Positions 41,416 through 53,067 of a stretch of 64,000 nt of DNA are shown here, piece after piece. Every line of letters begins with the position of its first letter. The first letter of the stretch is position 1. Position numbers and translations under genes: made by a program. The stretch lies in NCBI GenBank assembly GCA_013076295.1, contig RQOL01000024.1, positions 1,798,001 to 1,862,000 on the forward strand. The letters are read 5' to 3'. This DNA comes from Sanderia malayensis. Taxonomy: Eukaryota; Cnidaria; Scyphozoa; Semaeostomeae; Pelagiidae. The notes under the pieces are model-generated. The model was not told the origin of the DNA, made no database searches, and was given only the letters and a program-made list of their open reading frames with translations.

Positions 41416-42723
41416 TTAAGTTTCTGTGTTATTAATCCAACCTTTATTAATGAAGAAATCATAGAGTTTCTTAGTCTTATTGACATCAATCTTGATCAGT
41501 GGTCTTGCGTGTTGAAGTTTCAATGATCCGAGCCTTTGGCACTCCTTTCTCATTGTGTTCTTGTGTGCAATGTATTGCAAAGGCAGAAGTCTAATTTGAG
41601 AGCACAAGTCTTTTTCATCCTCGGCTAGTTGCTCTAATCCAGGTGTCCCGGTGAGGTCCAATGGTGGAACCGGCTTTCGTGACACCAGCGGAAACATTTG
41701 GGCTGCTGACACTGCTTTGTTTGTCACGTTCGATTGAAATTGTTTCTGCAGCCAAATTTGACAGGATATTGGGGTATCGACATGCAAAAGTAGTTCATTT
41801 TGAATGTTTCGTCTAGCTTTCGTTTCACTTCTTGCCAACATGAGCTTTTTGTAAATGCTGGAGTCCTTTTTTCTCTTCAAACCGGCACCTCTGTAGCTCT
41901 GCAGTGTGAGAATCTGTCTCATTAAGTTGCTTTGTAATAATATACCTTGCATAAACATCTCGTAGTCTTCAGCGTTTTGAAATCTCATGAAAATACGCAG
42001 AGAGTCGCGAATAGTTCTCTCGTGTTTGCCATATGATGTATTCGCATCCCTGGTCAGGTTAATTAAGCCGTATTTCCTAACCAGCTTCTTTCTACGATGC
42101 CTTTCTTTTAATCTGGAATGAAATATGTCAACAGCAGCCAATTTCAATTTGGTCAACAGCTCGTCATCTGCATCATCAAATTCGATATCTTTTATCAATG
42201 TCTCTGCAAAATCATCATATTCCACATTGAAATCACCCCTCCCAGGAAGATAGCCTGCAAGTTCAATGGACATATTTGTATCTGGGAGGGGTCTTGGGGG
42301 GTCGTCACATTGCTTTAACGCTAAGGGGCTGTTGTTACAATGTTCATTTCTGTTTTCATTCACTGATCTGTCTTCCAAGACAGGCATATCCTCAACTGGG
42401 TTCTCAATATAATTCTCTATGTAATGTTTTTTGCATGCATCAGAGTTTTTTGTCACCATTTGCCTTCCGACAGCTGACCAGTTTCCAAAACCCAAGTCAA
42501 TCAGATTATCCAACAATTTCAGCTCTTCACTCGCGCACCAATCGTCTACGAACAATGGGAAGTTATTCTGTCTTACTTCGTAGCTATGGCTGTTCACATG
42601 GGTCCCAAATTCTTTGCCCTTGGCGAAACATCCAGGGCAAATGTCTACACGTGGAGTGCATTCATTGCATCTTATAAACGGTTCGCGAAGATCCACCGCG
42701 CAACTAGGGCAGAATTTCGACAT
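41416..42723 (-). CDS. TADA2A: Transcriptional adapter 2-alpha (ADA2a)
   Basis: Adapter subunit of the GCN5/PCAF histone acetyltransferase complexes (ATAC in animals). About 435 residues. Order of domains: ZZ zinc finger (MSKFCPSCAVDLREPFIRCN; later CPGCFAKG), SANT/Myb (CASEELKLLDNLIDLGFGNW, followed by CKKHYIENYIENP), the conserved DDPPRPLPDTN and AGYLPGRGDFNVEYDDFAET region, a basic HSRLKERHRRKK segment, and a C-terminal SWIRM domain (DLTGTPGLEQLAEDEKDLC to ARPLIKIDVNKTKKLYDFFI). The frame is open ten codons further upstream, but the Met next to the ZZ finger is preferred. The gene has no introns, unlike its intron-rich neighbours. Divergent from TIPRL with about 300 bp between starts. Confidence 0.93.
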   Translation of the reverse strand: MSKFCPSCAVDLREPFIRCNECTPRVDICPGCFAKGKEFGTHVNSHSYEVRQNNFPLFVDDWCASEELKLLDNLIDLGFGNWSAVGRQMVTKNSDACKKHYIENYIENPVEDMPVLEDRSVNENRNEHCNNSPLALKQCDDPPRPLPDTNMSIELAGYLPGRGDFNVEYDDFAETLIKDIEFDDADDELLTKLKLAAVDIFHSRLKERHRRKKLVRKYGLINLTRDANTSYGKHERTIRDSLRIFMRFQNAEDYEMFMQGILLQSNLMRQILTLQSYRGAGLKRKKDSSIYKKLMLARSETKARRNIQNELLLHVDTPISCQIWLQKQFQSNVTNKAVSAAQMFPLVSRKPVPPLDLTGTPGLEQLAEDEKDLCSQIRLLPLQYIAHKNTMRKECQRLGSLKLQHARPLIKIDVNKTKKLYDFFINKGWINNTET

Positions 42724-43020
42724 CACTGCAACATAGAGAGTTGGAGACAACAAGCAAATGTAAAGCTGTTTCTTATTTCTATATTTATTTGCTTTTTTCT
42801 TGCTTTACATTCTTCGGTTCAAAACAATTGACTGCCTCATTCATTCAATTCAATGTTACACGCTAGCAGTGTTGAGCTGAATTGATTTAATTTAATTGTT
42901 TCCTACAACAACAACAACAACATTTTCTTTCTTCTGATCAATGATGGCGGAAAATTAAAGGCACATCTGCTGTATATCATTTTTATATTTTTTATTGAGC
43001 TCACAACTTCTGCATGCGAA
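42724..43020. promoter_or_regulatory. Shared divergent promoter region of TADA2A and TIPRL
   Basis: About 300 bp separate the two start codons. An ACA/ACAACA microsatellite lies at 42905-42922. The promoter role is inferred from the head-to-head arrangement. Confidence 0.5.
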
Positions 43021-44975
43021 ATGGAGAAAAAAATGGCCGCAAAATTCACACCGCTAGCAACTGACTTGAAATTCGGTCCTTGGGTTATCACTGCTGTCAA
43101 AGGTTCGATAATGAAATCAGACGATAGTGAGAGGTAGTAAAAGTTTACGTTAGTCCTGCCACACCTCCAAGGCCACACCCCCTTTGGTTGGCCTAGTTTG
43201 ATGTCCATACCCGAGTCTACCCTCTTAATATAAGGCCTATATGTAGCGATAACTTCGTATTTAACTAGCAATAGGCCTTGGGAATCTAGGAAAGATTAGA
43301 TGTCTTGTTTTTCGTAACATTTGTTCGTAAAAGCGAAGTCATTTGACGTGGTGTTGTTTATAAATTTTTAAGGCATGAAGGCGCGTTCTTATGCTCGTGC
43401 TCCCCCCTTTCTCCAGCGCAAAAGTGCCACCCGTATCACCATGTCACTATTGTCACTAACTAATACACTCATCATATTCTAAAGGCTTGCTGAGGACCTC
43501 TGCTTGCCACAACTTCCAGAGATGCTTTTTGGCAACAATAAAATCAGCATTATACACGTGGATGGATTTGGTATTACCTTTAATGCCGCAGATGCTCTGA
43601 AAAGGGTGAATAACAAGCAGGATCTAATGAAAGTTGCAGTCGCAGAAGAATGGCAAAGATTGCGGTACATTTGTTGTCACTGATTACACCTCAATTATTC
43701 CCTATCATTAATGCTCTTTGCTTTCTGGCTCAGCTCAAAGATTTTATTGATATTTTTGGATTTAGAGCTCAAACAGATGGAATAAAAGAAGTCGTAAAAC
43801 CGTATGACTGGACATACACAACAGACTATAAAGGAACATTAATTGGCACTGAAATATCAAAATTAAAGGTAGATGCTTTGATTAGTTTACAGCAATGTAG
43901 GCAGTTGTATTTCTGTATCTATTACAACTTTACTTCTGAAATAGATGTATACCACTGTTATAAGTATGGATTTTGATTAACACTAACAACGCATAAAATG
44001 TTATCTGATAATTTGAAGTTATCTACTCAAGGTTTCTGAAACGACAGAGAAAATCGACCTGGAGAGATTAAAAATTCGAGAGAAAATATTCTTCTATGAA
44101 GATATTATATTATACGAAGATGAGCTTGCAGATAATGGAATGGCATCACTAAGTATTAAGATTGTATGTAGCAGCTCCGAATTTTGTTTTTATTGTTCTA
44201 TCATTTAGTGGCTCCATTGTTCTGTTTTGCTATTTCATTCTATTCTTCTATAATTTAGTGGCTCCATTTTTCTGTTTTGTTATTCCATTCTTTCATTGGT
44301 CTTTTGTTATTGATTCTTTTGTTATTTTATTTTTGAATTTGTATTTCAGCGTGTTATGGCTGGTTCGTTTTTTGCTCTGCTTCGGTTTTTTCTGAGAGTT
44401 GACAATGTTTTGTTGCGAGTGAATGACACCAGGATTTATCATGAGGTGAACTTTAACATGCGCCTAATTTTTTAAGCTTTTAATTACAATAACTAATGCC
44501 TCATAATTAAGAATATGAATTGTATTGACTACGCAATTGATTCCTTTGACAAACATTTGTATGTTAATTTAATAACTAAGCACGTATAACAAATTTTCAG
44601 GGGTTGTACCTGTATAGTTAATGATTTGATCTCTGTGTGTAGGCCGGCAAGAATTTCATGCTGAGAGAGTACAGTTCAAGGCAAGGAGGTTTCTCGCAAG
44701 TAGAGGTAAGATTCACTTCATCTTGCAGTGGAACCCCGTTTTTAATTTACTTGAACTGTGCCCCCAAAAGATTTATTATTCGTCAAAGATTTTAGATGTT
44801 TGAGTTTGCTATTTTGTAAATTTCCACTAAACAGAGAAATATTTTTTTCCAGAATGCATTTGCTGATGCCAGTGAATTAGTTGACAAGTTACCATTAATA
44901 TCAGATACTGTTGAAAAACTTGAATTTATAACAGCAAATGATCAAACAACATATTTTGTCCAAGACGATGGTTAA
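43021..44975 (+). CDS. TIPRL: TIPRL / TIP41-like regulator of PP2A-type phosphatases
   Basis: Binds the catalytic subunits of PP2A, PP4 and PP6 and modulates TOR and stress signalling. Seven exons: 43021-43133, 43485-43664, 43766-43868, about 44034-44164, 44350-44444, 44643-44705 and 44853-44975. Joins keep frame (GAGAG|GCTT; TGCG|AGCT). Family signatures: [91 protein letters not shown] and [10 protein letters not shown]. The protein is about 255 aa and ends soon after DTVEKLEF, as in relatives with a short C-terminus. The start is the first ATG of the leading exon; a second in-frame ATG follows four codons later. Confidence 0.94.
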
Positions 44976-45509
44976 TTTAAGCAGCAAAGGTTAAGCAAGT
45001 AAGTAAAATTATTCTTTCTCCACCATAAATTATGCAATTACTTGAGATCACTTGAGTAAGGTTTTAATTTGGCAATCTAGCGCTTGGGAATGTATTTTTG
45101 GTCCAACATTAACCTATTGTATCATTAGGTATTTGGACTAGACTAATGGCAATTGTCATACTACGCTGTTAGCAACCAAAATGCAAATCTTACTGAAAGC
45201 CCTCTACAATGTTGGTCTATAAGTTCATGTGTGAAAGAATGGCTGCAATTCTTTACTATTCAAACAGGACCCTTAAGATAACAGCATTTGACTATGCTGA
45301 TAGGCTATCCTGTATAAATATTCGTGTTATTATTATTATTATTATTATTATTATAACAGAATAAACATGAATATTTAATGAGTTGCGTACCTAATGACAA
45401 GAGATTATAGAAATAAAAACATTTTTTTGTGATCAAATTCATTTAATTTACAATAGAAAAAATTTTTAGATTCAAAAATTCAAATTCAAAAATAAATATA
45501 CATGAAAAT
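44976..45509. other. Intergenic, convergent 3' ends with ATT microsatellite
   Basis: Spacer between TIPRL and MINPP1 stops. An ATT trinucleotide run lies at about 45327-45352. No gene recognised. Confidence 0.6.
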
Positions 45510-47264
45510 CTATACTTTACACATTTCAGATAAATTACAAGAATTAGCGATATTCTTGAAGCGTGCCTTGAGTTCAGTTATTGTGCAAAGATAAGGATCT
45601 TTGCAAAATTTCATTGACGCTGGTTTTTCATTGATAAATATCTTCACATATGATGTCACAGGGTTACCATTGCAGTTGTATTTAACGAATGCAATATTTG
45701 CTGCAAACGGTGCAATTGCACCACTTCTGAAAACCCTGTGTTTCATCTGCATGAAATTATCAGCTCGTAATGGTTCAGTTTTGTTGACAAAGCCCATCTC
45801 GGTGAACAATGGAAGTAGGGTGCTGGAATGCGCAAATCGAAAGACCCCCAGTTTCAAGTTATCGGATAAAGTATCGATTATATCCTTGACAAGTTCACAG
45901 CTGATTGAAGAGGTTAAAGGATAAAATGGTCCACTTTCATAATACGTTTTTAAATCCATAACATACTCCATAACTTGAAACGAAGCAGAATCAAACACGG
46001 TACACCATCCGGAGCTTAGAGTTTTCCCGAGTATTGAGATAGCAAACGCACATGATTTGTACATGGCAAAGACAGTTTTGAAGTCAATTTCAGTTGATTT
46101 GTTCAGGCCAAGCCTCTCTCTGACCAACTGTAGCACTGACGACACATGTGTCCCCTTTGAGAATTCATCCATTTGTAACAAGGTACTTGAGTTGTCCTCT
46201 ATTTCCTTCACATACTTTGGGCAATTGTCATAGAATCGAAGCACAAAGTCATCATCACAATCTTTGTTTAGTATTGGCACTGGCTGAAATCTAAAATAAC
46301 AGATCACATCATTATATAGATATGTATATGTATACATATAGCTGCAGTTATGCATGGTTCATTCTCTGCTTGTTATTGAAGCTGAATGCAATTCTGGTTC
46401 AATATTAGAATACATAGCACTGTCTGCAATGTTGATAAAGGCTTGCCTTAGATGTGTTAAGTGCCCCTTTCCTTTGAAATATGCCATTGCAAATGCAAAC
46501 GCACTTTGGCTGCAACGACTTTTGCATGTACTTTGAAATGTGAAACTCTCTGCTGCAAACGGCTTGGCAAGGATCGCGGGGTATTTCATGGCATACCTCC
46601 TACCTGAGTGAAGATGATATTATATTGTTGAGAAAAGGGCATACTTTGAACAGAATGAGAATGGTCTGATAGTCTGGGATAAGGTGAACAAAGGTGTCAA
46701 CGAACTTTACCAATATCGTAGAGTTCATCATCCCCCGTTTCTGACAGTTGCTTTTCACCAGCCATCTCAAATGGGTTTTTCCATGGAAATTTAACTTTAA
46801 CTTTCTGTGATATCCCAGTAGATGTTTTCATAGCCTCATTGATAGTTTTTTCCAACGCTTTGAAAGATCTTATGTCTTTCTTTCCGGGAAATCGTGTACC
46901 GTGTCTAAATAAAAATATTTTGTTACTGTTGTGCAACTTGCAAAAAACACAAATTATCTCCGAGTTATAATATTATAAATAGGAAATGCTAAAATTAAGT
47001 AATATATCTCCGTAATACTCGCCGAAAAACCATGTTCAGTTGACTAGGTTTGCATTTCTCGTTGAATTCTCTTTTCTTTTGCATTGAGTTAGGCCTATTA
47101 TCGTCTTGTCTAGGCCACGGAAAATCTCGAATTGTTTCATAAGCGGTCTTTGTGCCAAATAAGACACAAGTGTTATGGGTTGGATAGAAATCACTATTTC
47201 CTGCAAATATACACACAATGAATACCAGCTCTAAAATTGCGTCTGCAATAGTTTGGATCTTCAT
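45510..47264 (-). CDS. MINPP1: Multiple inositol polyphosphate phosphatase 1
   Basis: Histidine acid phosphatase of the secretory pathway that removes phosphates from InsP6/InsP5 and, in animals, also 2,3-bisphosphoglycerate. Four exons: 47264-47024, 46908-46710, 46600-46359 and 46292-45510. Residues 1-22 form a signal peptide (LELVFIVCIFAG). The N-terminal catalytic motif RHGTRFPGKKDI is intact across the exon 1/2 join. TCKSRCSQSAFAFAMAYFKG, FYDNCPKYVKEIEDN, WCTVFD and EYVMDLKTYYESG follow the family. The C-terminal motif, HAE in MINPP enzymes, reads FRFAHSSTLLPLF, so the acidic proton donor is replaced by Ser. The protein ends EMCKV without the SDEL-type ER-retention signal of mammalian MINPP1. 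No frameshift seen; activity may be changed or lost. Confidence 0.88.
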
Positions 47265-48023
47265 TTTCGTCGTCTTTTTATCATTTGTTTTTATGGCGAG
47301 TCAGCCATCATGGTACATCACTTCCGTTCAATTGGTATGGAGAGAGGGAGGTTGGATTTGGTGGGTGTTTCTGTTTTGTGACGAAAACCTTTTCTGGTCT
47401 CAGCCCACATACAATTTTTCAATTTCTTTTCATTGAGCAACAATTATTTATGTACAAGCTTTTAAAGTATGCAAATATGATATATAATTTTTTCGTTTAA
47501 CGACGTGTTGATTCTCGGTCCCTAATCCACAGTTTATTTTTGTAGAATTTTAACTTTGTGCCAATTGTTGGCAATAGATAAGAAGTTGTTGTATCGGCGA
47601 CTGGTCGTTTGATATCCCTTCTGGTTCTAAGCGCAGCAAACCATATTTCTTGTTGTCTTGCCTCTCTTGGCTACATCGAATATGTTTTCGCATCCAATCT
47701 AAACTTTACTGGAATTTCAAGGGCCAAGGAGGCTCATCTGCTTTGCTCGCATAAAGTAGCTTCCATCGTAACCGGTCGTTTCAAAAAAGAAAAAACAATT
47801 TTTGATAATACGAAAGGGGGTGTGTCTAAAAAGTCACCCATTACTGTAATTGCTAAAATTGAAAATTGTTTAATCAACAACTCAGTACTTCTGTATATTG
47901 AAGTAACCATTATGGAGAAACTATTAAATAGATTTTTATTTAGCACCAAACTAATCTCTAGAGGAATTTGATTCCATATTTTGATGCCATGATAGTAAAT
48001 GAGTTTTTGCAAAATATCCTCAG
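47265..48023. other. Intergenic, possible LINE relic
   Basis: About 760 bp between MINPP1 and the Ig-domain gene. The minus strand near 47950-48012 reads YYHGIKIWNQIPLEI, faintly like the C-terminal reverse-transcriptase tail of LINEs, but the rest does not support it. Otherwise nothing recognised. Confidence 0.4.
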
Positions 48024-49381
48024 TTAAGTTATATTTTGTTCAGACTGCATATATGTTTTTAGAACTACTAAATTATGATTATCTGCATCGGAGAACTGCG
48101 ATGATGAGATTTTTCTTCTTTTAGCAACTCCCTTTTTAAACATCACAAATGCTGCAATTGCAGCCACCAGAATTAACACTGCCGCGGGTATGCCGAGTGA
48201 AAGACCGAGGATTTCCCGCGTTTCTAACGCAGAACTACGACTATCTGCGTCGACTTTTGTTGCTGTGACATAGCTCGATCGTGTAGCGCTTGTAGTAAAG
48301 GCCACGTCTCTTACACTGCTGTGTGCTAGTTGAGCAGTCAGTAATGATTTTTTTATGGTCGAGATTTTAGTCTTTGATATTCCTGTTGGTAGTTGAGATG
48401 TGTTGGTTTTGAATGTGGGAAGAGAATGCCCTTGACAAGAGCTGCATTCAATGTGAGTATGTGATGTGGATAGGCTTACGTCAGAGGAAGTCGTATCAGT
48501 GGTCAAGGATGTTGAGGCAGTCAAAGTTGTAGATGTAGCCAAGGCAAGAGTTGTAGAGGCAATCGAAGTAGTAGACGGGATCGAAGTTGTAGAGGCAATC
48601 GAAGTGGTAGAGGCTATCGAAGTTGTAGAGGCAATCGAAGTTGTAGAGGCTATCGAAGTGGTAGAGGCAATCGAAGTTGTAGAGGCAATCGAAGTGGTAA
48701 AGGCGATCGAAGTTGTAGAGGCAATCGAAGTGGTAGAGGTAATCGAAGTGGTAGAGGCTATCGAAGTTGTAGAGGCAGTAGAAGCTGTAGAGGCAATCGA
48801 AGTTGTAGAGGCAATCGAAGTTGTAGAGGCAATCGAAGTGGTAAAAGCGATCGAAGTTGTAGAGACCACTGGAGTTGTAGAGGCAATCTCTGGAAAATGA
48901 AGTCAAATTTATGATGATCATAATCACTATCATCATAAATTAACCATTATTATCATAATTAATGACAGTCAATGTTGAACGTAAATTGTAGTAAAGAATG
49001 GTGTTATGAATAATAACAATATAATACCAAAGACGATGATACCTTGGATAATTAATTCCGTTGTTGATTGAATTACGGCACTGGAAGATGTAACTTGGCA
49101 TTTATAGATGCCAACATCATTACTATTTGTATCATTGAACCTGAATGTAGCTTGATCATACATATCCAGCCTTGATTGGTGAATATGTACAGTTAATTGT
49201 TTTGTTGGAACGACATAGTCAACGAATGAATCATAACCACTGGTTGATGGGTTATATTTTTTGAATTCAATGAGCACTGCGCCAAACGATGGATCAATTG
49301 CCCATCGTAATGATACATTGTCTCCAATGTTGAAGTAAACTTTACTTCCAGGCGTTGAAGTGAATGCAGCCTCGATAAAGC
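48024..49381 (-). CDS. Ig-domain type I membrane protein with repetitive Ser/Thr stalk (5' exon missing)
   Basis: Two exons are clear. The first (49381-48996, acceptor TTCTACAG|GCTTT) encodes one V-type Ig-like domain: VYFNIGDNVSLRWAIDP, then DVGIYKCQV. The usual B-strand Cys is Trp or absent, so the canonical disulfide is not evident. The second (48892-48024) encodes a stalk of about 18 six-residue STTSIA repeats (likely O-glycosylated), an ECSSC element, a single transmembrane helix (LSLGIPAAVLILVAAIAAFV) and a short tail starting MFKKGVAKRRK. A signal-peptide exon should lie further right but was not identified. Family unknown; single-Ig cell-surface receptor or adhesion protein is the best description. 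Confidence 0.72.
48530..48885. repeat. 18-bp coding minisatellite (STTSIA units)
   Basis: Units such as GTAGAGGCAATCGAAGTT on the plus strand repeat about 18 times. They encode the stalk of the Ig-domain protein on the minus strand. Alternate GTTGTA/GTGGTA variants suggest unequal exchange. Confidence 0.9.
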
Positions 49382-49400
49382 CTGTAGAATATAACACTAA

Positions 49401-49895
49401 TTGATCAGTTTGATTTTTCATGAAGAATGGATGATGCGGTGTTTAGTGTAAACGCCCCTCTTTTTAATACCCCGTGAAGCAAACGCCCAGGGCATTTAAT
49501 TGATCAGTTTGATTTTTCATGAAGAATGGATGATGCGATGTTTAGTGTAAACGCCCCTCTTTTTAATACCCCGTGAAGCAAACGCCCAGGGCATTTAATT
49601 GATCAGTTTGATTTTTCATGAAGAATGGATGATGCGGTGTTTAGTGTAAACGCCCCTCTTTTTAATACCCCGTGAAGCAAACGCCCAGGGCATTTAATTG
49701 ATCAGTTTGATTTTTCATGAAGAATGGATGATGCGGTGTTTAGTGTAAACGCCCCTCTTTTTAATACCCCGTGAAGCAAACGCCCAGGGCATTTAATTGA
49801 TCAGTTTGATTTTTCATGAAGAATGGATGATGCGATGTTTAGTGTAAACGCCCCTCTTTTTAATACCCCGTGAAGCAAACGCCCAGGGCATTTGT
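49401..49895. repeat. Five 99-bp tandem repeats next to the Ig exon
   Basis: TTGATCAGTTTGATTTTTCA begins at 49401, 49500, 49599, 49698 and 49797, an exact 99-bp period. Copies are nearly identical, differing mainly at GCGGTG/GCGATG. The array begins 20 bp upstream (minus strand) of the splice acceptor of the Ig exon, so it lies in that intron. Confidence 0.95.
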
Positions 49896-50053
49896 TCGAG
49901 GTTTTGCTATAAGTTCAAGCATGATTTGTACTTTTATTTGGTGTTGGGTTATGAGTGACAAGAAGACTAGCTGGATTTTCATGTACAACTACATAATATG
50001 CAAGGTCACGAGATATGGGCTCGATGAGAAAAGTGATAGATTTATTAGATATA

Positions 50054-51023
50054 CAGTCAACTCTGTCTAATTCGAACTCTATGGGGGAATCCAAATTTGT
50101 TCGAATTACAGAAAGTTCGAATTATACGAGTTTTCATGTAAGTGCCATATTTTACCCCTAGTTACCCCCATATCTCCGTTTTATGGCCATAAACTATATT
50201 TTTATGACCACTGTTATGAACTAAAGGCATTTTAAAGAAGCAAAACAGTTTATTAATTATTATAATAGAAAACAAAAATATATGGATTACGTCACAACAT
50301 GGAAAATTGTTTTGCAAAGCGTCCATTACTGCCTTTGTCTAATGCCCCAAACTTTGTCATCTTTGAGCACACCCACGGCATATTTATCCGTTGGGTTCTC
50401 TGGTTGTCTTTTAGTTTCTAAAGCTTTATTAATTATACAGGTCTTCATACACTTTCGTACACGTGATAACCGTTTTCATGAGATAGAACGCTCCAATTTT
50501 TTTTAACAATAACCGGCAGTTCAGCATCGAAAGGAATTGAAATTTCGTTTATATTGGCCTTAATACCTCCTCTGCATCTTCAATGAGCTTGACAGGTTTG
50601 GGTACTTTAATTAGTGCCATTGATAAAGTTCAACTGATCAAATCTAACTTCTAGAAAGTGCCACGCTTAAACTGGGTGGTAAAAATCACTGTCTGGCATC
50701 CCGTACTAAGTCCCAGTAAGTCAATTTGCGTCAATTTGCCCAATGACGCAAGCTTCAATGGGCTTGCCAGAGACAAGAGCAAAAAAAATAAGTTCTGTCA
50801 TCAGGTAATTAACTGAGATTAACAAAAAGCTCGAATTACAGAGGTTTTTTCTTTGAGGGGACAAAAATAAATGGTCGAATTACAGAAAGTTCGAATTACA
50901 GAGGTTCGAATTATAGAGGTTTTTTTATAAGGGTTTGTTAGGAATTTTTCAAGGGACCACAGAATTTGGTTCGAATTAGTAAAAGTTCGAATTACACGAG
51001 TTCGAATTAGACAGAGTTGACTG
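50054..51023. mobile_element. 970-bp pogo/Tigger-like non-autonomous element
   Basis: Ends CAGTCAACTCTGTCTAATTC and GAATTAGACAGAGTTGACTG are perfect inverses, flanked by TA on both sides. GTTCGAATTACAGA motifs recur near both ends. There is no transposase frame. The ends match the 185-bp element at 30416-30600. Confidence 0.88.
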
Positions 51024-53067
51024 TAATAATAAAACTCTGCCTATTGAATAGGTTTAAAAATTTTATTGACCGTCGCACATGACGTAAGCAATTACGTCAC
51101 CCTGTGCCCCAAACCCTTTCTTCCCGGTGGATTTTAAAAGCCATACCCACCAAGCAACATGTACAAAACAGCAAAATTTCGGCTCTTCTGTTTTCTGGAT
51201 TATTGCGAGAATTTCTGTCTACATTGTGCGAGATCACGAGACACGGTTAATGAGAATGTAGTTAATCTCTTTTATTGATTTCACCTATCTCAGCCTTTTT
51301 ATTTTATTAAACAATGAGATTATTATAGCATGCAAGTTTGGTCAAGTGAGTTTAAATTTTAATCTAAACATTCATTCATATCACTTCACTTGGCATTATA
51401 CCGCAAGATCCTTTTGGGAATTGTTTTTTAGTCTTAAAGTTGATATTAACTCATTGTAACTATCAACATTGGACTGCGTTTTTAACACAACTGCAATGTT
51501 GTGTGCATTTCAAATTTGTTGATCATTTGCGAAGAGTTCGCTGTTTAACGCAGCTTGCCTGGTCCATTTGAATTACCATGCTTTATTCACTGAAAACAAT
51601 CGCTATTTAGAAAGACAGCAGTTCACAAGCATATATATATATATAGTACTCTATTATTGCCCTGTACGTCTGTACATCGAGCACTGTGATGGCAGTGTAG
51701 ACATTACGCATCTATAGATATATATGTGTGTGTGCTTGTGAACATATATGCACACACACACACACACACGCACACACACACACATACATACATACATACA
51801 TACATATACACACTCATATATACTCATACACACATATATGCTCACACATATATAGATGTGTGTGTGTGTATGCAATGCACAATGGCACAATGGACTAGTC
51901 CTGGTGCAGTGAACCTTAAAAAGTGGCCAACAAATATTTCTTTATCGTCAAACCGAAACCCAGGTAAAATTCAACATGCAGTTGATAAAAGTATGCTCGC
52001 TTTTTTATAAGAACAATTCATAATAAACACCAGGCTAAGATCTGCCCAAATAAATAAGAGAACAACATAAGAAGCAATACAGGAAAATATCGGCAAAAAT
52101 TGAAAAATAATAAAATAGCAACAGGAGGACATGAAAAAGAAGCAAAATAAAAATCCCGAGTTTGAAATAGAAATTGGTTGCTCTTATACAAAAAACGTAT
52201 ATCATTTTCAAGCTATTCGTAGCTACATAATTAGGTATTATAATACTGCTGTGTTTTCGTACCTCTGCTGCTTCCCAATGAGATTAGCAATATGGCTAAC
52301 ATTTTGTTAATCATCCGCTTGATTTCATTATCAGTCGTCATCGATGCAAATTTCCGCTTCGTTTTTATACGTAATTCGCACTAGTTAATTATTCTCCTCT
52401 TTGGCCTTGGTGTGGAGAAAAATCTTCTCTTCTCTTTCAATTCGACCAATTCAATATGTAGTTTTGCAGTTTGAATTTATAACTCTTTGAATTTCTTGCT
52501 ATTTCTACTGGCTTTTTGTCCAAGATTGCATAAAGCGAATATCACGTCGCGTCCTGTTAAGTATAAGGTTGATTATAATCGCATATTCGAAATATTTCCA
52601 CCAATCAATACTTTGGTGAGACCATCCGCCATAGGATGTCATTGTTCCTCATGCATGAAGTAAATAAAAGACCATTTATTTTAAACGCCCTTTCAAATAA
52701 GTGAGATAAACGCATGCGCATTTGAAGATTCGATGCTCAATCTGGTCTCACGTCAAAGGATTGAATTTTTAAACGAAACTTTCAAGGGTAGTTAGAGCGA
52801 ATCAGTGAGATAAACATGTCTAAACTTTAACAGATAATATGACATCAATTTATTATATTATATACACAAGTATTAAGAAGCGGGGCCACCTCAATCAAAT
52901 GCGTTTTATATCATGCTGCTACATTTGAGTTTTTTCTTCAGTTAGGTACTTCATGTATGCTGGCATGTATCGACTGAACTTCCATCGTTTTTAATTTTAG
53001 ATATTTCAATGTATTATGCGAAGTTTTACAAGGAAGAAGAAGACGGTGATATAAAGAAGAATGCGAA
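51024..53067. other. Intergenic, 2 kb
   Basis: AT-rich spacer downstream of the convertase. Apart from the CA/TACA microsatellite near 51720-51870 I see no gene or element. Confidence 0.55.
51715..51875. repeat. CA / CATA microsatellite
   Basis: TATATGTGTGTGTG is followed by a CACACA run, CATA repeats and a final TGTGTGTGTG. The inverted TG and CA tracts can pair with each other. Confidence 0.92.

Noticed and set aside
47734..48012. Minus-strand frame with GIKIWNQIPLEI, like a LINE reverse-transcriptase tail
   Set aside because: Only about a dozen residues fit; the rest shows no family pattern and there is no repeat tail.
48466..48936. Open frames antisense and out of frame to the STTSIA stalk (VEAIEVV and YHFDCLYNF repeats)
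   Set aside because: Shadow frames of the 18-bp coding minisatellite; the STTSIA frame continues into a transmembrane helix and is the real one.
49401..49895. Possible CRISPR-like or regulatory direct repeats
   Set aside because: The 99-bp units are head-to-tail with no unique spacers, in a eukaryotic genome; a plain tandem repeat.
51726..52010. His/Thr-repeat frame
   Set aside because: Product of the CA microsatellite.
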